From positions 1-64,000 of the forward strand of contig NZ_PDOA01000014.1 of assembly GCF_003116135.1 (NCBI RefSeq): a stretch of 64,000 nt of DNA. Direction: 5' to 3'. Positions within the stretch are counted from its first letter, which is position 1; each line of letters opens with the position of its first letter. Both the position numbers and the translations under genes were made by a program. This DNA comes from Teichococcus aestuarii. GTDB lineage: Bacteria; Pseudomonadota; Alphaproteobacteria; Acetobacterales; Acetobacteraceae. Positions 21,601 through 29,434 of this stretch are shown in pieces. The notes under the pieces were generated by a model. That model had not been told where the DNA came from, made no database searches, and was given only the letters and a program-made list of their open reading frames with translations.

Positions 21601-22813
21601 GGCGGTGGAGGCGGCCCGCCAGGGCCAGGCCGAGGCCCGTGCCCGCGCCGCCGCCGCGCGCGACGCCGCCGCCGCCCTGGCGGCCGAGGGCGAGCGCGCC
21701 GCCGCGCGGCTGTCGGCGATCGGCGCCGAGCGCGAATCCTGGGCCGGGCGCGAGGCCGAGGCGTCCGCGCGGCTGGAGGCGCTGCGCCAGCGCGCCGCCG
21801 AGGCCGAGGCGGTGCGCGAGGCCGCCGCCGCCGCGCCGGAGGAGGCGGCCGCCCGCCGCGCCGCCGCCGCCCGGCTGCTGGCCGAGGCGGAGGCCGAGCA
21901 CGCCGCCGCCGCCACCCGCCTGCGCGCCGCCGAGACGGAGGACCGCGAGGCCGCCGAGGCCCGCCGCCGCGCCGACACCGCCTTTGCCGCCGCACGCGAG
22001 GCGCAGCTGCGCGCCGAGGCCGCGGCGCAGCAGGCGGAGGCCGCCGCCGCCGCCGTGGCGCAGCGCCTGGCCGAGCGGCTGGGCGACGCGCCCGCCCTGC
22101 CGCCGCCGCCCGGGGACCTCTCCGAGGCCGCCGAGGAGCGTGCCCGCCGCAAGGCCGAGCGGCTGGCCAAGGAGCGGGAGGATATGGGCCCGGTCAACCT
22201 GCGCGCCGACCAGGAGATGGCGGAGGTGGATCAGCGCATCGGCGCCATCGATGGCGACCGTGAGGAGATCGGTGCCGCCATCGCCAAGCTGCGCGGCTCG
22301 ATCGGCCACCTGAACCGCGAGGGGCGGGAGCGGCTGCGCGCCGTGTTCGACCGGGTGGATGCCGAGTTCCGGGCGCTGTTCGGCAAGCTGTTCGGCGGCG
22401 GGCGGGCGCATCTGGCGCTGGTCGGCTCGGACGACCCGCTGGAGGCGGGGCTGGAGATCTATGCCGAGCCGCCCGGCAAGAAGCTCGCCACCCTCTCGCT
22501 GCTCTCGGGCGGCGAGCAGGCGCTGACGGCGCTCTCCCTGGTCTTCGCGGTATTCCGCTGCCAGCCGGCGCCGGTCTGCGTGCTGGACGAGGTGGACGCG
22601 CCGCTGGACGACGCCAATGTGGAGCGGCTCTGCGGCCTGCTGGAGGCGATGGCCGCCGAATCCGGTACCCGCTTCCTGGTGGTGACGCACCACCCGCTGA
22701 CCATGGCCCGCATGCACCGCCTCTATGGCGTGACCATGCAGGAGCGTGGCGTCAGCCGGCTGCTCTCCGTGGATCTCGAGGCGGCGGTGGACATGGTGGA
22801 AGGCACAAGTTAA
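18647..22813 (+). CDS. smc: Chromosome segregation protein SMC
   Basis: Condensin ATPase that organises the chromosome. The start shown is a TTG at 18647 overlapping the previous stop; ATG codons at 18665 and 18728 are alternatives, since conserved sequence begins only at RLRIAGFKSFAEP. Walker A is GPNGCGKSN (residues 89-97), the ABC signature is LSGGEQ (1286-1291) and Walker B is VCVLDEVDAP (1310 on). Two long arms extremely rich in Ala, Glu and Arg form the coiled coil. The hinge lies around residues 645-785 (PVLDAITVPPGLEAALG to VRLTQRNRL). At about 1388 residues it is longer than typical SMC. ScpA and ScpB are not here. The arms create many antisense open frames that are not genes. Confidence 0.97.
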   Translation: MTERLDMAGGRPPADETPDGVTLPGREMGPEMGPASEAAPATPRDPGQEAAARAAALRATLTRLRIAGFKSFAEPTTLEVLPGLTGIVGPNGCGKSNVVEALRWAMGETNARAMRGGEMDDVIFAGTATRAGRNQAEVTLLLEDASGLAPPPNQSAAELEITRRIVRGEGTGFRLNGREVRGRDVQTLFADIGSGARSSAMVSQGKVAALIAARPEERRQVLEEAAGIAGLRARKHEAELKLRQAETNLTRADDLKGQLEVQRQSLQRQARQAARYRNLSGMTREAEAEYFALLVARAAQALEGGRAAHKAALAATRGAEQEAAAAATRAFAAERALPEPREAEAVSRTALERRRVEQEGLEAEERRARAALEEAEGRLAQLRDDLGHAGRLAGDAAAAGARLAAEAGTLETLRDSLPRRAAEAEAARQEAAAAAEAAEAAADQAAQAAAEAAAEAGRREAELGAARQRAARLAQQQDSLAAQQAEAEAARVAPEATAAAAAAHDAAAQALAAARARLEQAEAARAAAQEAHATARRASAEADAARARATGERDAAAARARQVAEQVARLARERDAAAAERPAPEALTAAATAATEAEAALAAARAALAGAEAARATAAADHSAARAAASTAEAARARAAAERQGLADLLRARAPRAAAPVLDAITVPPGLEAALGAALGEALDSPADAAAPRHWRDLPPLDAAPALPEGAEPLAARVEAPPVLARALSQVGLVPDEATGEALLPRLRPGQSLVSAEGALWRWDGHCARAGAPSAGAVRLTQRNRLRAAEAALEQAAAAAGTAAAAAEAARDEEARAAQAEGAARAARATAETALARAREAESRLAAAAARAEGRLAMLGPQIERLETELRAAEAAREAAAATLATLPDPAAARAARDEAARAEAAAQAEETAARDARRKAEAALEAARAEESRLASRAAQAESRLAALAPQLAHAAEERAEAERLLEAAGAALAGAPDLAALRRAVEAARQGQAEARARAAAARDAAAALAAEGERAAARLSAIGAERESWAGREAEASARLEALRQRAAEAEAVREAAAAAPEEAAARRAAAARLLAEAEAEHAAAATRLRAAETEDREAAEARRRADTAFAAAREAQLRAEAAAQQAEAAAAAVAQRLAERLGDAPALPPPPGDLSEAAEERARRKAERLAKEREDMGPVNLRADQEMAEVDQRIGAIDGDREEIGAAIAKLRGSIGHLNREGRERLRAVFDRVDAEFRALFGKLFGGGRAHLALVGSDDPLEAGLEIYAEPPGKKLATLSLLSGGEQALTALSLVFAVFRCQPAPVCVLDEVDAPLDDANVERLCGLLEAMAAESGTRFLVVTHHPLTMARMHRLYGVTMQERGVSRLLSVDLEAAVDMVEGTS

Positions 22814-22886
22814 CGCGTTCTTGAATGAAGGCGGGTAGCTTGCCATCCGGGGGCCTGGAGTGGGCGCCACACCGAAAGGCGAGATC

Positions 22887-23417
22887 ATGCTGCGTCGCGA
22901 AGCCCTGTTCCTGGCTCCCGGTCTGCTCGTTCCAGGGCTCCGGCTGGCCGGTAGCGGGTGCGCGCAGGCGCAGGCCGCGGCTCCGGACGGCGCGGTGGAG
23001 AGCCGGGTGATCCTCAGCGTCTCCGGGCGGGTGGCCCCGGCCGAAGGCGGAGCGCACCCATTCTCCCTCTCCCGGCTGGAAGCGCTCGGCCTTGTCGCCC
23101 TGCGGACCGAGACGCCCTGGACGCAGGGGCCGCAGAACTTCTCCGGCGTGCCGCTGGAACGGCTGCTGGCGGCGGTGCAGGCCGGAGGCGAGACCCTGCG
23201 CTGCACCGCCATCAACCGCTACCAGATCGTGGTGCCACGCGAGGACGGCGCGCGGCACGGCGCCGTCCTGGCCACCCGGCTGGATGGCGAGCCGATGCGG
23301 GTGCGCGACCGCGGGCCGGTCTGGCTGGTCTATCCGTGGTCGGAGCGGCCGGCGCTGCAGAGGCCGCTCTTCTATGAGCGGTCCATCTGGCAGCTGCGCA
23401 GCATCGAGGCGGTGTAG
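22887..23417 (+). CDS. Periplasmic SUOX-fold protein, PruR-like candidate pterin-binding partner
   Basis: The 176-residue protein starts with a secretion signal ([18 protein letters not shown], possibly with a lipid-type GSGCAQ site) and then a single molybdopterin-oxidoreductase-like domain. The segments [50 protein letters not shown] and [13 protein letters not shown] are typical of these short SUOX-fold proteins, which lack the catalytic cysteine region of sulfite oxidase. In Agrobacterium a protein of this kind, PruR, binds pterin and controls the adjacent membrane GGDEF-EAL enzyme DcpA. Here too a membrane GGDEF-EAL gene begins two bases after the stop, so the same role is inferred from domain type and context. 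Confidence 0.75.
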   Translation: MLRREALFLAPGLLVPGLRLAGSGCAQAQAAAPDGAVESRVILSVSGRVAPAEGGAHPFSLSRLEALGLVALRTETPWTQGPQNFSGVPLERLLAAVQAGGETLRCTAINRYQIVVPREDGARHGAVLATRLDGEPMRVRDRGPVWLVYPWSERPALQRPLFYERSIWQLRSIEAV

Positions 23418-23419
23418 CG

Positions 23420-25858
23420 GTGCCGCCGCACGCCGGCGGGCCTGCGGCGAAAGGCGGGGCCGGGCAGGGACACACCGGCGGGAGGGGCCTGCTGCGCTGG
23501 CTGTGGCAGGGGCGGCGCCTCGTGCGTCTCGGCCTCGGCCTGACGGCGCTGCTGTTCGTCATCTCCCTCGGCGCTTCGCTGGCGCATCTTCCCGGGAAGT
23601 ACCGCCATGAAGCCAAGGTCCGGCGCAGCGCCCTCTGGCTGAGCAGCAACGCCGCCCTGGAGGCGGCGCAGTTCGAGAGCAACCTGCACCAATACCTGGG
23701 CGGCCGGCTGGACGCCGAGCGGCTGGAGGAGCAGTTCGAGGTGCTCTACAGCCGCATCATCCTGCTGCAGAGCGGCGATGGTCCCGAGGAATACGCCAAC
23801 ATGGAACGGCTGCACGCACTGGCGCCGGCCATGCTGCGCGACCTCGACGCCATGGAGGTGGCGTTGCGGGCCCTGATGGCGGGCGATCCTGCGGCGGTGG
23901 GGCGGATCGAGCCGACCCTGGCCCGACTCCGGGACCAGCTGCACGACACCAACCGCCACCTGCACCTGGAGCAGCGCCAGGCCGTGGACCATCTGCTCGG
24001 CGACCTGCGCGGCCTGAAATGGCTGTTCCTGTTCTGCGCGGTCGGGCTGCTGGTGTCGGTGGCGCTGCTGATCCTGATGCTGGCGCTGGAATCGCGCCGG
24101 GCGCACCGGTCCCTGACCAGCGCCCGCGCCGCCATGGCCCGGCAGGCGGAGGCGGAGCGCACGCTGCTCGCGCTGATGAACAGCCTGCCCGCCATGATCA
24201 GCGTCTTCGACCCGCAGGGCCGGCACCTCTTCGTCAACGAGGCCTATGCGCGCTTCCACGGCGTCAGCGAGGCGTCGGTGATCGGGCGGCGGCCGGAGGC
24301 GCTGGGCCTGCCGCCGGGGGATCTGGAGCGGCTGCCACAGGCGCTGGCCTGCGAAGGCCCGCTGCCCTTCCTGGAGCGGGCGATGACGGACCAGGGCGGG
24401 CAGCAGCGCGCCCTGCTCGGCACCGCCGTGGCGGTGGATGACGGCAACGGGGCGCCCGGGCGGGTGGTCTTCGTCTCCCTCGACATCTCCGACCGGAAGA
24501 TGGCCGAGGAGCGGGTGCGGCACATGGCCGAGCACGACGTGCTGACCGGCCTGCCCAACCGGCTGCTGTTCGGCGAGCGGCTGAACAGGACGCTGGCCCA
24601 GGCGCTGGCCGGGGGAGATGGCGGCTTCGCCCTGCACGGCATCGACATCGACAACTTCAAGGCGGTGAATGACAGCCTGGGCCACCCGGCCGGCGACCAG
24701 CTGCTACAGGCCGCGGCCATGCGCATGCTGGGCTGCCTGCGGCCGGGGGACATGCTGGCCCGCATCAGCGGCGACGAGTTCGCGGTGATCCAGCCCGGCG
24801 TCCCCGACGCGTCCGAGGCGCGGGAGCTGGCGGCGCGGCTGGTGCGGGCGATGGCCGAGCCCTTCCACCTCGAGGGGCGCCCCCTGCATTCGGGGATCAG
24901 CGTCGGCACCGTGCTCGGCCCGGAGCATGGCAGGAGCGCCGCGGTGCTGCAGCAGCGCAGCGACATCGCCCTCTACCGCGCCAAGGCGGAGGGAAGGGGC
25001 CGCGCCGTGCTGTTCGACCCGGCCATGGAGGAGGCGCTGCAGGAGCGCCGGCAGCTTGCGCTGGAACTGGCCGAAGCCCTGCGGGCGGAGGCGCTGGCGC
25101 TGGTCTACCAGCCGAAATTCTCCATCGCCTCGCTGGGGCCGGTGGGCTGCGAGGCGCTGCTGCGCTGGAACCACCCGGTGCGCGGCCCCATCTCCCCCGC
25201 CCGCTTCGTGCCGCTGGCCGAGGAATCCGGCATGGCCGAGGCGTTGGGCCGCTACGTGCTGCGGCAGGCCTGCCGGCAGATCCGGCGCTGGCAGGAGGAG
25301 GGGCTGGAGGTGCCGGTGGCGGTCAACCTCTCCGCCAATCTCTTCGCCGGCGAACAGGCGGTGCGGATGGTGGCGGCGGCGCTGGAGGAGGGCGGGGTGC
25401 AGCCGCGCCTGCTGGAGATCGAGCTGACGGAAGGCGTCTTCATCCATAGCGCGGAGGCGGCGCAGCTGGCGCTGGAGGCGCTGCACCGGCTGGGCGTGCG
25501 CGTGGCGCTGGACGATTTCGGCACCGGCTACTCCTCGCTCGGCTATCTCCAGCACCTGCCCTTCGACGTGCTGAAGGTGGACCGCACCTTCGTGCGCGAG
25601 CTGCACCCCGAGAACTGCAACAGCCGCTGGATCGTCGACACCATCCTGCGGCTGGCGCGCGGCCTCGGCGTGCGGGTGGTGGCGGAGGGGGTGGAGACGG
25701 CGGAGCAACTCGCCGTGCTGCGCCAGCTGGGCTGCGACGTGGCGCAGGGATTCCTGCTGGGCCGCCCCATGCCGGCGGCCGAGATCGCGGCGCTCTACCG
25801 CCGCGGGGCGGTGCCGCGGCCGGTCGAGCTGGCCGGCCGCAATGCGTCATGCCCTTGA
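23420..25858 (+). CDS. Membrane diguanylate cyclase/phosphodiesterase (PAS-GGDEF-EAL), DcpA-like
   Basis: The 812-residue protein has a membrane segment at about residues 37-57, a periplasmic region of about 140 residues, a second membrane segment at about 199-224, a PAS domain (about 250-370), then GGDEF and EAL domains. The cyclase signature is SGDEF (450-454), a variant that can still be active. The EAL site is CEALLRW (E578), with DDFGTGYSS and KVDRTFV also present, so phosphodiesterase residues look intact. The GTG start at 23420 is two bases from the upstream SUOX-fold gene. A periplasmic loop plus a periplasmic partner suggests external signal control of c-di-GMP, hence of attachment or motility. 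Confidence 0.9.
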   Translation: MPPHAGGPAAKGGAGQGHTGGRGLLRWLWQGRRLVRLGLGLTALLFVISLGASLAHLPGKYRHEAKVRRSALWLSSNAALEAAQFESNLHQYLGGRLDAERLEEQFEVLYSRIILLQSGDGPEEYANMERLHALAPAMLRDLDAMEVALRALMAGDPAAVGRIEPTLARLRDQLHDTNRHLHLEQRQAVDHLLGDLRGLKWLFLFCAVGLLVSVALLILMLALESRRAHRSLTSARAAMARQAEAERTLLALMNSLPAMISVFDPQGRHLFVNEAYARFHGVSEASVIGRRPEALGLPPGDLERLPQALACEGPLPFLERAMTDQGGQQRALLGTAVAVDDGNGAPGRVVFVSLDISDRKMAEERVRHMAEHDVLTGLPNRLLFGERLNRTLAQALAGGDGGFALHGIDIDNFKAVNDSLGHPAGDQLLQAAAMRMLGCLRPGDMLARISGDEFAVIQPGVPDASEARELAARLVRAMAEPFHLEGRPLHSGISVGTVLGPEHGRSAAVLQQRSDIALYRAKAEGRGRAVLFDPAMEEALQERRQLALELAEALRAEALALVYQPKFSIASLGPVGCEALLRWNHPVRGPISPARFVPLAEESGMAEALGRYVLRQACRQIRRWQEEGLEVPVAVNLSANLFAGEQAVRMVAAALEEGGVQPRLLEIELTEGVFIHSAEAAQLALEALHRLGVRVALDDFGTGYSSLGYLQHLPFDVLKVDRTFVRELHPENCNSRWIVDTILRLARGLGVRVVAEGVETAEQLAVLRQLGCDVAQGFLLGRPMPAAEIAALYRRGAVPRPVELAGRNASCP

Positions 25859-25883
25859 CACCCCATGAACGCCCCCTTACGAG
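25855..25883 (+). promoter_or_regulatory. Candidate sigma-70 promoter of the Fo operon
   Basis: A perfect -35 box TTGACA (25855-25860) is separated by 17 bases from TACGAG (25878-25883), a 3-of-6 match to the -10 consensus. It sits at the end of the GGDEF-EAL gene and ahead of the atpI GTG at 25922. Transcription would begin near 25890, downstream of the ATG at 25865, which argues against that ATG as the atpI start. Confidence 0.5.
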
Positions 25884-25921
25884 CCGTCCAGCCTTCCGGC
25901 GGGGGGACCGCAGGAGCAAGG

Positions 25922-26230
25922 GTGAACGAACGCGACGATTTCAACGAGCGCCTGAAGCAGGCCCGGCAACGCCAGGGTCTGGAGAAGGGTGCTGACAAGG
26001 CTGGCGGCGAGGGCTCCAACGCCCTTCCCGGCGGCGCGTTGCAGATCGGCATGCGGGCTGGCGTCGAGGTGGTTTCCGCCCTGATCGCCGGCGCCGGGCT
26101 CGGTTGGTTGCTTGACCGCTGGCTTGGCAGTTTTCCCTGGCTCTTCATGGTCTTCTTCGTGGTGGGTGGTGTCGCCGGGGTGATGAACGTCTATCGGCTG
26201 TTCAACCCCCGGACAGGCGCGCGCAAGTAG
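25922..26230 (+). CDS. atpI: ATP synthase protein I (Fo assembly factor)
   Basis: Small membrane protein thought to help assemble the c-ring. From the GTG at 25922 it has 102 residues, with a charged N-terminus (NERDDFNERLKQARQRQG) and two membrane segments. These carry the AtpI signature ALQIGMRAGVEVVSALIAGAGLGWLLDRWLG followed in part by FVVGGVAGVMNVYRL. The GTG has AGGAG five bases upstream; an ATG at 25865 in frame lacks such a site. It is first of five Fo genes, as usual in alphaproteobacteria, where F1 genes are elsewhere. Confidence 0.92.
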   Translation: MNERDDFNERLKQARQRQGLEKGADKAGGEGSNALPGGALQIGMRAGVEVVSALIAGAGLGWLLDRWLGSFPWLFMVFFVVGGVAGVMNVYRLFNPRTGARK

Positions 26231-26252
26231 CACCGGATACGGGAGAGCCACA

Positions 26253-27008
26253 GTGGCCGCCGAAGGCAAGACGATCGACGCGCTGAGCCAGTTCGAGCTG
26301 ACGCACGCCTTCGGGCCCATTGGCGCGGCGGTGAACTTCACCCAGTCCAACGCCCACATGCTGGTGGCGTCTGTGGTGATCGTGCTGGTCATGATCATGG
26401 GCATGGCGCCGCGCGCCGTGGTCCCGGGCCGTTTCCAGGCGCTGGCAGAGACCTTCTACGAATTCGTCGAGAACCTCGTGATCGGGCAGGTGGGGCATGA
26501 GGGGAAGCGCTACTTCCCCTTCGTCTTCGCCCTGTTCATGTTCGTGCTGTTCGGCAACGTGCTGGGGCTGTTCCCCTACGCCTTCACCTACACCAGCCAC
26601 ATCGCCGTCACCTTCGGCCTGGCTTTCCTGGTGTTCCTGGTGACGACGATCGTCGCGCTGGCGCTGCACGGCAAGAAGTTCTTCGGCTACTTCTTCCCCG
26701 AGGGCGCGCCGCTCTGGCTCGCCCCCATCATCGTGCCGGTCGAGGTGGTGTCCTACCTCTCGCGGCCGATCAGCCTTTCCGTCCGTCTGTTCGCCAACAT
26801 GGTCGCCGGCCACGTGCTGCTGAAGGTGTTCGCCACCTTCGTCGTGCTGCTGGGCGGCCTGGGCATCGTCGGCCCGCTCCTCGCGGTGCTGCCGCTTTCG
26901 GTCAACGTCCTCCTGGTCGGGTTTGAACTCCTGGTGGCCTTCCTGCAGGCCTACGTGTTCGCCATCCTCACCAGCATCTATCTGCACGACGCGGTGCACC
27001 TGCACTGA
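26253..27008 (+). CDS. atpB: ATP synthase Fo subunit a
   Basis: Membrane stator subunit that forms the two proton half-channels against the c-ring. The 251-residue protein, starting at a GTG at 26253 after GGGAGAG, has five to six membrane segments. The essential arginine is in [14 protein letters not shown] and the conserved helix [17 protein letters not shown] is intact. The C-terminal segment [19 protein letters not shown] is the usual ending. Gene order with atpI upstream and atpE downstream is conserved. Confidence 0.97.
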   Translation: MAAEGKTIDALSQFELTHAFGPIGAAVNFTQSNAHMLVASVVIVLVMIMGMAPRAVVPGRFQALAETFYEFVENLVIGQVGHEGKRYFPFVFALFMFVLFGNVLGLFPYAFTYTSHIAVTFGLAFLVFLVTTIVALALHGKKFFGYFFPEGAPLWLAPIIVPVEVVSYLSRPISLSVRLFANMVAGHVLLKVFATFVVLLGGLGIVGPLLAVLPLSVNVLLVGFELLVAFLQAYVFAILTSIYLHDAVHLH

Positions 27009-27093
27009 CGGGGTCAGTCCCCACAAGGGGGCCACGTCTCTACGGGACCCGCGTTTCGCGGACCAACATCAGATCAGCGAAGGGATCACTCTG

Positions 27094-27321
27094 ATGGAAA
27101 TCGTGCTTGCTGCGAAGGCGATCGGTGCCGGCATCGCCGTCCTCGCCCTGTTCGGCGTCGGCCTGGCGCTGGGCAACATCTTCTCGACGCTGATCGCGTC
27201 CGTGGCCCGCAATCCGGCCTCGCGCGACACCGTGTTCCCGATCGGCATCCTGGGCTTCGCCCTGACGGAAGCCGTGGCGCTGTTCGCGCTGCTGATCGCC
27301 TTCCTGATCCTGTTCACCTGA
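27094..27321 (+). CDS. atpE: ATP synthase Fo subunit c
   Basis: Proton-carrying ring subunit. The 75-residue hairpin has a glycine-rich first helix ([19 protein letters not shown]), the polar loop VARNPASR that contacts F1, and a second helix whose [13 protein letters not shown] motif holds the proton-binding Glu. There is no second ligand pattern of a sodium-type ring that I can see. The start is the ATG at 27094, within a 228-base gene. Confidence 0.98.
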   Translation: MEIVLAAKAIGAGIAVLALFGVGLALGNIFSTLIASVARNPASRDTVFPIGILGFALTEAVALFALLIAFLILFT

Positions 27322-27385
27322 TCCGGCCGGGGCGCGGCAGCCGCCGCGCCCCACCGAATCCGGGGCGCCAATTGCAGGGAAGCAG

Positions 27386-28021
27386 ATGATGAAGCGGATG
27401 ACCCTCGCCGGCGTGACGGCCGCGCTCTACAGCCTCGGTGCCCAGGCGATGGCGGCAACCGTGGCGCCCGGCGGCCTTGAGGCACAGTCGGTCGCGGCGG
27501 CGGAAGCCTCTGGCGGCGGCATGCCGCAGCTGGATTTCGGCAATCCGCTGATGCTCGCCCAGGTGGTCTGGCTGCTGATCATCTTCGGTGTCCTGTACTA
27601 CGCGCTGGCCAATATCGCGCTGCCCCGCGTCGCCTCCGTGCTGGATGAGCGCCGCAACCGCATCGAGGGCGACCTCGAGGCCGCCCGCGCCGCCAAGGCC
27701 GAGGCCGACGCCGCCATGGAGGCCCACCGGGCCGCTACCGCCCGCGCCCGCGCCGAGAGCCAGACTGCCATCGCCGAGGCCACCCAGTCCGCCCAGGCCG
27801 ACGCCGCCGCGCGCAGCGCCGCGCTGAACGAGCGCCTGAGCCAGCAGATCGAGGCCGCCGAGGCCCGCATCAACGCCGCCCGCGACACCGCCATGGGCGC
27901 GCTGCGCGAGGTGGCCACCGACACGGCGAATGCCCTGGTGCAGCGCCTGTCCGGAATCAAGAACGAGACCGCCGTCTCCGCCGCCGTGCAGCGCGAGCTG
28001 GCCACCCAGGGCAAGGCGTAA
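27386..28021 (+). CDS. atpF': ATP synthase Fo subunit b'
   Basis: Second peripheral-stalk subunit, present as a diverged duplicate of b in alphaproteobacteria and photosynthetic lineages. The 211-residue protein has an N-terminal hydrophobic stretch (about residues 8-24), an Ala/Gly linker, a membrane anchor FGNPLMLAQVVWLLIIFGVL, then a long Ala/Glu/Arg coiled coil. The N-terminal extension before the anchor is typical of b'. Two adjacent ATG codons (27386, 27389) are possible starts. It is 12 bases upstream of atpF. Confidence 0.94.
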   Translation: MMKRMTLAGVTAALYSLGAQAMAATVAPGGLEAQSVAAAEASGGGMPQLDFGNPLMLAQVVWLLIIFGVLYYALANIALPRVASVLDERRNRIEGDLEAARAAKAEADAAMEAHRAATARARAESQTAIAEATQSAQADAAARSAALNERLSQQIEAAEARINAARDTAMGALREVATDTANALVQRLSGIKNETAVSAAVQRELATQGKA

Positions 28022-28033
28022 GGAGCGGGCACG

Positions 28034-28540
28034 ATGCACCACTACGAGCATTTCTGGCTGAACCCGAAGTTCTGGGTCGCCGTCTCCTTCGTCATCTTCG
28101 TGGTCCTGCTGGGCCGCATGATCTGGGCGAAGGCGACCGAGGCGCTGGACGCCCGCGCCGCCAAGATCCGCACCGCCCTCGATGAGGCCGCGCGCCTGCG
28201 CGCCGAGGCCGAGGCGATGCGCCGCCAGGCGGAGGCCGACCGCGCCGCCGCCCTGGCCGAGGCCGAGACCCTGCTGGCCCGTGCCAAGGCTGAGGCCGAG
28301 CGCCTCGCCGCCGCGACCGCCGCCGAGGCCGAGGCCTCCGCCAAGCGCCGCGAGCAGATGGCGATGGACCGCATCCAGGCCGCCGAGGCAGGTGCCCTGG
28401 CCGAGGTGCGGCAGGCCGCTGCCACCGTGGCCGCCGCCGCGGCGCGCGAGGTGATCGCCGCCGAGCTGACCGCCGAGGCCGATGCCAAGCTGATCGACAG
28501 CGCGGTGGCCGACCTGCCGCGGGCGCTCCGCGCCGCCTGA
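28034..28540 (+). CDS. atpF: ATP synthase Fo subunit b
   Basis: Peripheral-stalk subunit linking Fo to F1. The 168-residue protein has a short N-terminus, a membrane anchor PKFWVAVSFVIFVVLLGRMI and a continuous coiled coil ending in AVADLPRALRAA. AAGGAG lies before the ATG at 28034. Last gene of the operon, closed by the terminator at 28570. Confidence 0.95.
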   Translation: MHHYEHFWLNPKFWVAVSFVIFVVLLGRMIWAKATEALDARAAKIRTALDEAARLRAEAEAMRRQAEADRAAALAEAETLLARAKAEAERLAAATAAEAEASAKRREQMAMDRIQAAEAGALAEVRQAAATVAAAAAREVIAAELTAEADAKLIDSAVADLPRALRAA

Positions 28541-28569
28541 GCGGCGCCCGGCAGCCACTGTCATGGAGA

Positions 28570-28593
28570 GGGGGCCGCGAGGCCCCCTTTTTT
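28570..28593 (+). terminator. Intrinsic terminator of the Fo operon
   Basis: GGGGGCC pairs with GGCCCCC around a GCGA tetraloop (28570-28587) and is followed by six Ts (28588-28593), 30 bases after the atpF stop. It is the clearest classical Rho-independent terminator in the window. Confidence 0.92.
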
Positions 28594-28682
28594 CATGGCC
28601 TCTCCAGGGCCGGGGGGTTTGCCTCGGCTCCCTGGCGGGAGTAACGATCCCGCCCCACCTCGCGGCCCAGGATCTTCCCGCC

Positions 28683-29330
28683 TTGTCCGATACGCCGTCA
28701 CCGGTTCGCTTCGTCGCCAAGAACATGCGCCTCGATCTGCGGCTGATCGCGGAGATGATCCCGGCCGGGGCGAAGGTGCTCGACATCGGCTGCGGCGACG
28801 GTGCGCTGCTCGAGCACCTGGAGCGCGAGAAGAACGCCGATGCGCGCGGCATCGAGATCGACATGGCGCAGGCCACCGCCGCCGTGGCCCAGGGGCTCGC
28901 CGTGATCCATGGCGACGCCGACAACGACTTGGCCTTCTACCCGGACGACGCCTTTGATTATGTCGTGCTCTCCCGCACCATCCACGCGGTGGAGAAGCCG
29001 CGCGAGGTGCTGCGGCAGATGTTGCGAATCGGCCGGCACGCCCTCGTCTCCTTCCCGAATTTCGGCCATTGGGAGGTGCGGATGAAGCTGCTGCTCACCG
29101 GCCGCATGCCGATGACCGAGACCTGGGGCCGCCCCTGGCACGAGACGCCCAACATCCACCCCTGCACCATCCTCGACTTCATCGATCTGTGCGAGCGGGA
29201 TGGCTACGCGGTGGAGGAGTGGCTGGCGGTGGACGAGAAGGGCCTGCGGGCGCCGTGGAAGCGCTCGGTGAAGCTGGCCAATTTGTTCGGGGAGCAGGCG
29301 CTGTTCCTGCTCAAGAAGAAAGAAGGCTAA
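28683..29330 (+). CDS. metW: MetW methionine biosynthesis / methyltransferase-fold protein
   Basis: MetW partners homoserine O-acyltransferase (MetX) in methionine synthesis. The protein of about 215 residues has a class I methyltransferase fold with AKVLDIGCGDGALLEHL (AdoMet motif I) and YVVLSRTIHAVEKPREVL. The MetW-specific SFPNFGHWEVRMKLLLTGRMP and TWGRPWHETPNIHPCTILDF are also present. The start is uncertain: a TTG at 28683 gives 14 extra residues, while an ATG at 28725 (MRLDLRLIAEM) begins where some MetW proteins start. metX is usually adjacent but is absent here. Confidence 0.92.
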   Translation: MSDTPSPVRFVAKNMRLDLRLIAEMIPAGAKVLDIGCGDGALLEHLEREKNADARGIEIDMAQATAAVAQGLAVIHGDADNDLAFYPDDAFDYVVLSRTIHAVEKPREVLRQMLRIGRHALVSFPNFGHWEVRMKLLLTGRMPMTETWGRPWHETPNIHPCTILDFIDLCERDGYAVEEWLAVDEKGLRAPWKRSVKLANLFGEQALFLLKKKEG

Positions 29331-29331
29331 G

Positions 29332-29429
29332 GGTTCTTTTTTGGAAAAAAGAACCAAAAAACTTTTGTCAGTTTAGCGCCAAGCCAAACTGACAAAGTCT
29401 TTTTGCTTCTTTTTCTTCAGAAAAAGAAG
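29332..29429. terminator. Bidirectional gene-end element with three hairpins and paired TGTCAGTTT (copies C and D)
   Basis: An AT-rich, 98-base block between the convergent metW and aldolase genes. GGTTCTTTTTT/AAAAAAGAACC (29332-29355, two-base loop) ends metW transcription. CTTCTTTTTC/GAAAAAGAAG (29406-29429) does the same for the minus-strand gene. Between them TGTCAGTTT (29366-29374) and AAACTGACA (29386-29394) form a third stem. Each outer hairpin is followed, in its own direction, by a T-run and TGTCAGTTT, the same order as at 13.1 and 44.2 kb. Confidence 0.85.
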
Positions 29430-29434
29430 AATGC

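Noticed and set aside
18605-23215. Minus-strand open frame of about 1536 codons opposite smc, plus several frames of 400-900 codons there
   Set aside because: The plus strand has a complete SMC with all motifs. The antisense frames are Gly/Ala/Arg-rich, match no family and arise because GCC/GCG-rich coiled-coil coding lacks stop codons on the other strand.
25865-25921. ATG at 25865 as the atpI start
   Set aside because: It has no ribosome site and lies before the predicted transcription start, whereas the GTG at 25922 has AGGAG at a good distance.
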